Of a DNA stretch of 5,250 bases, positions 1-5,250 are shown piece after piece. Positions within the stretch are counted from its first letter, which is position 1, and each line of letters starts with the position of its first letter. The position numbers and the translations under genes are program-made. The notes below the pieces were generated by a model, which was not told the origin of the DNA, made no database searches, and was given only the letters and a program-made list of their open reading frames with translations. Source of the DNA: Flavobacteriaceae bacterium TMED48 (lineage in GTDB: Bacteria > Bacteroidota > Bacteroidia > Flavobacteriales > Flavobacteriaceae); the NCBI GenBank assembly GCA_002167945.1, contig NHDB01000051.1:32647-37896 (forward strand), in the 5' to 3' direction.

Positions 1-20
1 TAGCTACAACACTTTAAATT

Positions 21-1325
21 ATGGAAAATTCAAACATTTCAGTAGGACTTGACATCGGAACGACAAAAATTGTTGCTTTGGTTGGTAAAAAAAATGAATT
101 CAATAAAGTTGAAATTTTAGGAGTTGGTAAATCTAAAAGTCTCGGGGTTCACCGTGGTGTGGTCAATAATATTACCCAAACCATCCAATCTATTCAGCAA
201 GCAGTTGAGGACGCCAAATTGAATTTTGGTCATGATATTTCGGATGTAGTAGTAGGTATAGCTGGACAGCATATACGCAGTATTCAGCACAGCGATTACA
301 TCACTCGTGAACACCCTGAAGAAGTCATTAGTGAAGATGATATTCAAGAATTGATTCAACAGGTGTACAAACTGGTCATGTTGCCAGGGGAAGAAATTAT
401 TCATGTACTTCCACAAGAATATAAAGTTGACGGTCAGGGTGAAATAAAAGAACCTGTTGGAATGCATGGCGGTCGTTTGGAAGCCAATTTCCATGTAGTC
501 GTTGGTCAGGTTTCCTCCATAAAAAATATTGGACGATGTATCAAAAGTGCAGGCCTCAATATGGCAAATATTACACTAGAGCCTTTGGCATCTTCTGAGG
601 CTGTTTTGAGTTTTGAGGAAAAAGAAGCTGGTGTTGCACTTATTGATATTGGTGGCGGAACAACCGATTTGGCAATCTTTAAGGACGGTATTATTAGGCA
701 TACAGCTGTAATCCCTTTTGGAGGAAATGTGATTACTGAGGACATAAAAGAAGGGTGTTCAATCATAGAAAAGCAAGCAGAACTCCTAAAAACCAAATTT
801 GGATCCGCTTGGCCAGGGGAAAACAGAGAAACAGAAATTGTGTCTATTCCGGGTTTGAGAGGAAGAGACCCCAAGGAAATTTCCTTAAAAACACTTTCTA
901 AAATCATCAATGCGCGTGTGGTAGAAATCATTGAGCAGGTCTATTTGGAAATTAAGAATTACGGTCATGACGAACAAAAGAAAAAATTAATTGCAGGAAT
1001 CGTACTGACAGGAGGTGGTAGCCAACTCAAACACCTAAAGCAGTTAGTAGAATACATCACAGGTATGGATACACGTGTAGGATACCCTAGTGAGCACCTG
1101 GCTGGAGATACCCAAGAGGCAGTTTCAAGCCCCCTCTTTGCAACCTCTGTTGGACTGTTGATGAGCGCCCTTGAGGGTGAAATGATTGCGGTAGAATCGT
1201 CAGAAACTACGGAAAATGAAGAGCTAATAAAAGAAAACGAGCAGCCAGCTGAGGTAGCTATAAAGCGAAAATCAATTTTTGATCGCTTTGGAGAAAAATT
1301 AAAAGAATTTTTAGATAATGCATAA
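21..1325 (+). CDS. ftsA: Cell division protein FtsA
   Basis: Actin-like ATPase that tethers FtsZ filaments to the inner face of the cytoplasmic membrane and recruits later divisome proteins. The 434-aa product has the family landmarks in order: phosphate-1 loop GLDIGTTK (residues 9-16), the FtsA-specific 1C subdomain (about 85-165), phosphate-2 loop DIGGGTTDLA (209-218), and the adenosine motif LTGGGSQLKHL (329-339). A variable linker (about 385-413) leads to a C-terminal amphipathic helix, RKSIFDRFGEKLKEFLDN (416-433), the usual membrane-targeting sequence. Length is normal for the family. The ATG at 21 puts the first nucleotide motif nine residues from the N-terminus, as expected. The leader is A/T-rich with no Shine-Dalgarno sequence, usual for Bacteroidota. 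A TAG at 1-3 could be the stop of an upstream gene (ftsQ would be expected), but the window does not show it. ftsZ follows after 12 bases. Identification is secure. Confidence 0.97.
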   Translation: MENSNISVGLDIGTTKIVALVGKKNEFNKVEILGVGKSKSLGVHRGVVNNITQTIQSIQQAVEDAKLNFGHDISDVVVGIAGQHIRSIQHSDYITREHPEEVISEDDIQELIQQVYKLVMLPGEEIIHVLPQEYKVDGQGEIKEPVGMHGGRLEANFHVVVGQVSSIKNIGRCIKSAGLNMANITLEPLASSEAVLSFEEKEAGVALIDIGGGTTDLAIFKDGIIRHTAVIPFGGNVITEDIKEGCSIIEKQAELLKTKFGSAWPGENRETEIVSIPGLRGRDPKEISLKTLSKIINARVVEIIEQVYLEIKNYGHDEQKKKLIAGIVLTGGGSQLKHLKQLVEYITGMDTRVGYPSEHLAGDTQEAVSSPLFATSVGLLMSALEGEMIAVESSETTENEELIKENEQPAEVAIKRKSIFDRFGEKLKEFLDNA

Positions 1326-1337
1326 TTAGTATTCGAT

Positions 1338-3518
1338 ATGGATCAAGAAGAAAACAAAGGAATCAGCTTTGATTTACCAAAAAATCGCAGTAATGTCATC
1401 AAAGTCATGGGTGTTGGCGGCGGTGGAAGTAATGCGATTAATTATATGTTCCAACAGGGAATTAAAGGAGTTGATTTCATCATCAGTAATACTGATGCTC
1501 AGGCACTTTCAGAAAGCGGTGTGCCAACAAAAATTCAATTAGGAGCTAGTTTAACCGAAGGTCTAGGGGCAGGAGCCAACCCTGAAGTTGGTGCAAAAGC
1601 CGCCCAAGAAAGTCACGAAGAGATCCACAGCATTTTGTCAACTCAGACCAAAATGATTTTTATCACAGCAGGAATGGGTGGTGGAACTGGTACGGGTGCA
1701 GCGCCTATCATTGCTCAAATGGCAAAATCAATGGATATACTTACTGTAGGTATAGTCACCATGCCCTTCCAGTTTGAAGGAAAATTGCGTTTAGAACAAG
1801 CACAAAGGGGATTGGAAAAAATAAAAGGGGCTGTAGATGCTCTAATTGTAATCAATAATAATAAGCTGAGAGAGGTTTATGGCAACCTCGGTTTTAAAGC
1901 AGGTTTTGCAAAGGCTGATGAAGTTTTGGCTACAGCAGCACGAGGTATCGCAGAGGTTATTACTCATCACTACACTCAAAATATAGATTTAAAGGATGCA
2001 AAAACTGTGCTGACAAACTCCGGAACAGCTATTATGGGGTCAGGAACAGCATCAGGAAGTAATAGGGCCCAAGAAGCTATAGTAAAAGCTTTAGATTCCC
2101 CGCTTTTAAATGACAATAAAATTATAGGCTGTAAAAATGTACTACTACTGATAGTATCGGGTTCCGACGAGATCACTATTGATGAAATCGGGGAAATCAA
2201 CGACTATATCCAAACGGAAGCAGGGAATCACACCAATATTATTATGGGGGTTGGTGAAGATGAGAGTTTGGGCAATGAAGTCTCAGTTACCGTTATTGCA
2301 ACTGGCTTTGGTCAAGAGCAACAAAATGAAATCTCAAATACTGAGGCAAAAAAAATCATTCATTCCTTGGAAGATGAGCAAAAGGTTGTTCATGATCTGA
2401 GTGATGCCACCTTGGAGCACAATTCAATTGAATTGAATGAATTTGAAAAGCAAAATGATTTAGCACCTTCAGATTATTATAAACCCACGGTTCCTGAAAA
2501 TGAAAATCCATTGATTCAGATGAATGCTTTGCTTAATGATTTAGAAGTAGCGTATGAAGTGGTTCCTTACCCCATGGAAACCATAGAAGAGCCTGAAAAT
2601 CTCCAAAATATGCAATCCGATGAAACTATTGGTCATGAGATTGGAGTCAATAAAGAAGTGGACTTCGAAGTTTCTGAGTTAGATATAGAAGAAACAGAAC
2701 ACAGTATTCCAGATGAGCCCGCGCTGGAAATGAAAGTGGTCGAAGAAGATATACCTGGAATGAATGAAACTGAAGATCTTATTGAGAAAGAGGAGGACCT
2801 TGAACAGGCTCTTGATTTTGATTTGAGTTCATCATTTTTTGATGCAGAAGAAAGCCGAGAGGAGGAGGGCAAAGCAGATTTAATTGATTCAGAATCTGAA
2901 ATTGAAGCCTTAACTACCGAGGAGGAATCAGAGTTTATTTTTAACGAGATAGAGGTCAAAGACCACTTTGATATGGAAGTCATTGATCCTGAGTATGTTG
3001 CTACTGAAAGTCAAATTCAAATGGAATTTGAAATGCCTTTGCCTCAAAAAAATGATTCTGAACAAGCCTCAGTTAAGCATAACGAACTTGATGATGTAAA
3101 ACTTGAGCAGGAAAAAACAATAAAAGATTTTGACGAAGCTGCATTAGAAATAAAATTTAAGGTAAAAGAGTTGGAAGAGACCGATAAAACTGAAGTTTTA
3201 GTACAAGAATCGGAGGATGAACCAACTACTACTCCAAAGGAACAAGTTCAGCAAGATCCTTTTAATCAATCTATAGATGAAACTCTTGCAGCTCAAAATG
3301 AAAAGAGAAAGGAACATTTAAAAGCATTTAACCACAAGTTTATGCATCAATTACAGCGGGTAGATGATCTAGAAAAACAGCCTGCATATAAGAGACAGGG
3401 ATTGGATTTAGAAACCGACTTGCCTGATCAACCGTCAAGAACAACTTTGGATACGGACACCAACGATGATATACAAATGCGTTCTAACAACTCATTTTTA
3501 CACGATAACGTAGATTAA
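1338..3518 (+). CDS. ftsZ: Cell division protein FtsZ with a very long acidic linker
   Basis: Tubulin-like GTPase that polymerises at mid-cell into the Z-ring, the scaffold of the divisome. The globular part (about 20-324) shows the T1 loop GVGGGGSN (25-32), the tubulin signature GMGGGTGTGAAP (112-123), and the catalytic T7 loop NIDLKD (215-220) with both acidic residues kept, so it should be an active GTPase. After ATGF (321-324) comes a linker of about 320 residues rich in Glu and Asp and of low complexity. It is followed by a charged, probably helical stretch (about 655-680, containing NEKRKEHLKAF), a PAYKRQ box (682-687) and the C-terminal peptide NNSFLHDNVD (717-726), the end typical of Bacteroidota FtsZ and the likely FtsA-docking site. 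At 726 aa it is nearly twice the E. coli protein (383 aa); the extra length is in the linker, and the frame is intact throughout. It lies 12 bases after ftsA and 11 before the YqeY gene, so co-transcription is likely. Confidence 0.97.
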   Translation: MDQEENKGISFDLPKNRSNVIKVMGVGGGGSNAINYMFQQGIKGVDFIISNTDAQALSESGVPTKIQLGASLTEGLGAGANPEVGAKAAQESHEEIHSILSTQTKMIFITAGMGGGTGTGAAPIIAQMAKSMDILTVGIVTMPFQFEGKLRLEQAQRGLEKIKGAVDALIVINNNKLREVYGNLGFKAGFAKADEVLATAARGIAEVITHHYTQNIDLKDAKTVLTNSGTAIMGSGTASGSNRAQEAIVKALDSPLLNDNKIIGCKNVLLLIVSGSDEITIDEIGEINDYIQTEAGNHTNIIMGVGEDESLGNEVSVTVIATGFGQEQQNEISNTEAKKIIHSLEDEQKVVHDLSDATLEHNSIELNEFEKQNDLAPSDYYKPTVPENENPLIQMNALLNDLEVAYEVVPYPMETIEEPENLQNMQSDETIGHEIGVNKEVDFEVSELDIEETEHSIPDEPALEMKVVEEDIPGMNETEDLIEKEEDLEQALDFDLSSSFFDAEESREEEGKADLIDSESEIEALTTEEESEFIFNEIEVKDHFDMEVIDPEYVATESQIQMEFEMPLPQKNDSEQASVKHNELDDVKLEQEKTIKDFDEAALEIKFKVKELEETDKTEVLVQESEDEPTTTPKEQVQQDPFNQSIDETLAAQNEKRKEHLKAFNHKFMHQLQRVDDLEKQPAYKRQGLDLETDLPDQPSRTTLDTDTNDDIQMRSNNSFLHDNVD

Positions 3519-3529
3519 CAATAGAAAAT

Positions 3530-3982
3530 ATGGGAGTACTAAGTACGCTTACAGAGGAAATGAAAAACGCCATGCGCTCTAAAGACAGTGTAAGGCTTGA
3601 GTCTTTAAGGGCAATTAAGTCTGCTGTTTTATTAGCTCAGACTTCAGGAGCAGATTCAGGTGAATTAACTGATGAAGATTCGATCAAATTACTTCAGCGT
3701 TTGGTTAAACAGCGAAAAGACAGTGCAGCTATTTTTAGGGATCAAAATCGCCCTGATTTAGCTGAGCCAGAAGAGGCTCAGGCATCTATTATTGAGGAAT
3801 TCCTTCCAGCACAGATGTCTGAAGATGAATTAGAATCTACTATAAGGTCGATCATAGAAATCTCAGGAGCTTCTGGTATGAAAGACATGGGTAAAGTAAT
3901 GGGAATAGCTTCTAAACAATTAGCAGGAAAAGCGGATGGCAAAAGAATAGCGGATACTGTGAAAAAAAAGCTAGGAGCCTAA
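3530..3982 (+). CDS. yqeY: GatB/YqeY domain-containing protein
   Basis: Small cytosolic protein of 150 aa that consists of the YqeY domain alone, the all-helical module also found at the C-terminus of the GatB subunit of tRNA-dependent amidotransferase. By relation to that domain it is thought to bind tRNA, but the role of the stand-alone family is not established. Visible family features are LESLRAIKSAVL (23-34), the RPDLAEPEEAQ segment followed by a FLPAQMSEDEL turn (about 79-101), and the C-terminal GKVMG and GKADGKRIADTVKKKL blocks (about 121-148). Length matches free-standing YqeY proteins (about 147-150 aa). The start is the first ATG, 11 bases after the ftsZ stop, and no better start exists. 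Being third in an ftsA-ftsZ-yqeY run is common in Bacteroidota and implies co-transcription, not necessarily a division role. Its stop codon overlaps the end of the small - strand gene at 3979. Confidence 0.93.
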   Translation: MGVLSTLTEEMKNAMRSKDSVRLESLRAIKSAVLLAQTSGADSGELTDEDSIKLLQRLVKQRKDSAAIFRDQNRPDLAEPEEAQASIIEEFLPAQMSEDELESTIRSIIEISGASGMKDMGKVMGIASKQLAGKADGKRIADTVKKKLGA

Positions 3983-4137
3983 AGCCAAAGCTCTGAGCCT
4001 CTTTGGCTCTCACACTTTCTGCAGATTTTATTTTTTTCCTGATTAGTGTTGCTACTAATTAAGCGAAACTCATTTATTGACTTTTCTTGTCTGCACAAAT
4101 CACATTTTCGCTTTTCCATACCTGCAATATAATCCAT
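3979..4137 (-). CDS. Small protein with two CxxC motifs, zinc-ribbon-like
   Basis: A 52-aa ORF on the - strand in what otherwise looks like a gap. It carries two cysteine pairs, CDLC (residues 12-15) and CRKC (39-42), separated by a charged stretch with EKSINEF. The pattern CxxC-xx-EK-xxx-EF-(about 20)-CxxC resembles the small zinc-binding knuckle seen alone or at the front of HNH/phage-type nucleases (from memory; no search was run). Four Cys spaced this way suggest one structural zinc site; no catalytic HNH residues are present, so a nuclease is not claimed. The start at 4137 has an A-rich leader and an in-frame stop directly upstream. An in-frame ATG at 4119 would give 46 aa (CxxC at 6-9 and 33-36) and is a fair alternative. 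It starts 8 bases after the stop of the broken ORF 4146-4322, so the two may once have been an operon. Its stop overlaps that of the YqeY gene by four bases, tail-to-tail. Function unknown. Confidence 0.6.
   Translation of the reverse strand: MDYIAGMEKRKCDLCRQEKSINEFRLISSNTNQEKNKICRKCESQRGSELWL
3983..4008. terminator. Possible stem-loop between convergent genes
   Basis: Perfect 8-bp inverted repeat AGCCAAAG (3983-3990) / CTTTGGCT (4001-4008) around a 10-base loop, starting right after the YqeY stop. T-rich runs lie on both sides: + strand T runs at 4027-4038, and an A8 run at 3962-3969 that reads as T8 on the - strand. The T runs are 13-18 bases from the stem rather than adjacent, so this is not a textbook intrinsic terminator in either direction. 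Its position at a convergent junction suggests bidirectional termination. It lies inside the last codons of the small - strand gene. Confidence 0.4.
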
Positions 4138-4145
4138 TTATCTTT

Positions 4146-4322
4146 TTAATGGTCCTCAAGGGAAGAGACGACATAAGCAAACTGAGTTCCTTCAGGTTTC
4201 AATGAAGGTACATTGATGGTCCCTTGGCCTTCATAAACAGGAGGTGTCAAATCACTGACTAAACTGCTAATTGAATTATAATTTACAAATTAAAACAATA
4301 CATGAATCATCAATTTCTTCAT
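4146..4322 (-). pseudogene. Broken or remnant small ORF with in-frame TAA
   Basis: On the - strand an ATG at 4322 opens MKKLMIHVLF, which looks like the start of a signal peptide. A TAA at 4290-4292 (codon 11) stops it, and the same frame then stays open for 47 codons to TAA at 4146-4148. The later part looks like real protein: DLTPPVYEGQGTINVPSL, then KPEGTQFAYVVSSLEDH at the C-terminus. No frameshift is needed to join the halves, only reversal of one nonsense codon. Two readings are possible: a small secreted protein of about 58 codons killed by a point mutation, or the 3' end of a longer gene whose front was replaced by the DNA carrying the + strand gene at 4358. In the second case the MKKLMIHVLF start is chance and the breakpoint is near 4255-4270. 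I do not recognise the family. It ends 8 bases before the start of the two-CxxC gene. Confidence 0.4.
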
Positions 4323-4357
4323 ACTTTAGAGGTATTATTAATCATAAATCAATTAAA

Positions 4358-5050
4358 ATGAAAAAAATTTATTTGTTAGGTGTTTTATTATTCTCTATGC
4401 TTGCATTCTCACAAGCTCAAAACTCTTTTGCAGTTTACGAAATGAAAGTAAAAAAAGGTGGCGAAAGAGCACTTGCTCAACTCTTTGATGATTACTGGGG
4501 AGACGCTAATTGGAAGTCTGGAGGAGTAAGTGTTGAAAGAATTGCTATTGGTGACAACGATATGACCCACAGAGTAATTGTATTTGGTCAAGTGGGAAAT
4601 AGAGGAAGAGCTGAAGGTGATGTTAAAGAATTTGAGTGGGCACTATTTCAACAACGAGTAAATGATTATGTTGAGGAATGGGGTCCATCAGCTGCTGGAA
4701 GATTTATCAGCTATTTTGGCGGTTCTCCAAATGACTTTCCTTATATTCAACTTTATGAATTTGAAGCTGAAAATCCAGCTGCTTTTAAAACAGCTTTTGA
4801 AAAAGTAGCGAAAAAGCTGTCCAAAATCCAAGATGGTAGACCAATGGCTCTTGGAAATTATGATATTGGGGGTGCTGGGGCTACACATTGGGTTGCTATC
4901 GGACACAATAATTTTGGTGATTTGCTTGAACAAAAAGTAAAGTATGAGGAGGTTCCAAAAGTCTTACAGGAATTTCTATCTAATAGAGGACCAGTTGAAC
5001 CAGTAAGAAACTTTACTGTAAATATTATTAAGTGGTATGGTGAACTATAG
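4358..5050 (+). CDS. Secreted protein with two tandem ~106-aa repeats, unknown function
   Basis: Exported 230-aa protein not matched to a named family. The ATG at 4358 is preferred because MKKIYLLGVLLFSMLAFSQA (1-20) is a textbook signal peptide with cleavage likely after A20. An upstream TTG at 4271 would add 29 non-hydrophobic residues and bury it. There is no lipobox Cys, so it is soluble periplasmic or exported. The mature part is an internal duplication: YEM (27-29) matches YEF (133-135), THRVIVFG (70-77) matches THWVAIGH (176-183), and ISYFG (117-121) matches IKWYG (224-228), at a steady offset of 106-107 residues. The strand-helix pattern and a size near 100 aa suggest two ferredoxin-like (dimeric alpha-beta barrel) domains forming an intramolecular pseudo-dimer; this fold is an inference. 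No metal, heme or catalytic motif is evident beyond the repeated Thr-His. The gene is monocistronic, has an A/T-rich leader and ends at a strong terminator. Confidence 0.85.
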   Translation: MKKIYLLGVLLFSMLAFSQAQNSFAVYEMKVKKGGERALAQLFDDYWGDANWKSGGVSVERIAIGDNDMTHRVIVFGQVGNRGRAEGDVKEFEWALFQQRVNDYVEEWGPSAAGRFISYFGGSPNDFPYIQLYEFEAENPAAFKTAFEKVAKKLSKIQDGRPMALGNYDIGGAGATHWVAIGHNNFGDLLEQKVKYEEVPKVLQEFLSNRGPVEPVRNFTVNIIKWYGEL

Positions 5051-5066
5051 AAATAAGTAAAATAAA

Positions 5067-5094
5067 ACCCTCCCAAGTGGAGGGTATTTCTTTT
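5067..5094 (+). terminator. Rho-independent terminator
   Basis: Stem ACCCTCC (5067-5073) pairs with GGAGGGT (5079-5085) over a 5-base loop CAAGT, followed at once by the T-rich run ATTTCTTTT. It starts 17 bases after the stop of the secreted-protein gene and should end its transcript. The A-rich stretch before the stem reads as a T-run on the other strand, so it could also work in reverse. Confidence 0.8.
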
Positions 5095-5250
5095 ACAGCA
5101 ATGAAGACAATCCAAATCCTCTATAATCCGTTACTATAATTAACCTAACCAAATATTTCCTTGAGGCAAAATGGGGTTGGTTTGTTTAGGGTTTTTAGTC
5201 CATATGTGGTAGGGTTATATGCTTACACAAGTATCAAATTATTTAATTTA
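5095..5250. other. Non-coding tail of window
   Basis: No gene with a start codon is supported on either strand. On the - strand, 5214-5140 is a 24-codon open segment without a start (it includes NPKQTNPILPQGNIWLG before a TAA), which could be a worn gene end or an intergenic repeat. A partial inverted repeat AACCAA (5147-5152) / TTGGTT (5177-5182) lies in the same stretch. The extreme end is very A/T-rich and may hold the promoter of a gene beyond the window. Confidence 0.35.

Noticed and set aside
506..931. 141-codon - strand ORF inside ftsA
   Set aside because: It lies wholly antisense to a secure ftsA with all its motifs and shows no domain of its own.
2633..2983. 116-codon - strand ORF rich in Ser inside ftsZ
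   Set aside because: It is the antisense shadow of Glu/Asp codons in the FtsZ linker; the Ser-rich, low-complexity content is an artefact of GAA/GAG/GAT complements.
4283..4312. TTG-N17-TTAATTTG on the - strand as a promoter for the CxxC gene
   Set aside because: The -7 match is imperfect and the spacing slightly short; AT-rich DNA gives such matches often. It would be an alternative explanation for why codon 11 of the broken ORF is TAA.
4322..4329. TACTTTAG as a Bacteroidota -7 element (TAnnTTTG) for the 4358 gene
   Set aside because: It has one mismatch and I see no TTG-type -33 element at the right distance, so it is too weak to list as a promoter.
4271..4357. Upstream TTG start extending the secreted protein by 29 residues
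   Set aside because: The extension is polar and would place the signal peptide internally; the ATG at 4358 gives a canonical signal peptide at residue 1.
3983..4357. CRISPR array, tRNA or riboswitch in the gap
   Set aside because: There are no regular direct repeats, no cloverleaf and no recognisable aptamer; the stretch is better explained by the two - strand reading frames.

Overview
The window looks like chromosomal DNA of a Bacteroidota member, probably a Cytophagales/Algoriphagus-like marine or soil lineage (the lineage is an inference). The signs are AT-leaning DNA, A/T-rich leaders without clear Shine-Dalgarno sequences, the gene order ftsA-ftsZ-GatB/YqeY, and an FtsZ ending in FLHDNVD after a PAYKR box, as is typical of that phylum.

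Bases 21-3982 hold a tight co-directional cluster: ftsA (actin-like membrane anchor of the divisome), ftsZ (tubulin-like GTPase, 726 aa because of a very long acidic linker) and a yqeY-type gene. Gaps are 12 and 11 bases, so the three are almost certainly one transcript, the 3' end of a division and cell-wall cluster. FtsA and FtsZ work together: FtsA carries a C-terminal amphipathic helix for the membrane and FtsZ carries a C-terminal peptide for docking.

Bases 3983-4357 look empty on the + strand, but the - strand reads as coding. A 52-codon ORF (3979-4137) encodes a small protein with two CxxC knuckles. Its stop codon overlaps the yqeY stop tail-to-tail. Just upstream of it on the same strand (4146-4322) is a protein-like reading frame with an ATG start, broken by one in-frame TAA at codon 11. 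It is probably a decayed or truncated gene.

Bases 4358-5050 encode a secreted 230-aa protein with a signal peptide and two copies of a ~106-residue domain, probably ferredoxin-like/dimeric alpha-beta barrel. It stands alone and is followed by a clear intrinsic terminator (5067-5094). The last ~155 bases hold no gene I can support, only a short start-less open segment on the - strand.

The division genes are ordinary apart from the FtsZ linker. The points of interest are the hidden - strand mini-genes at 3979-4322 and the duplicated secreted protein.
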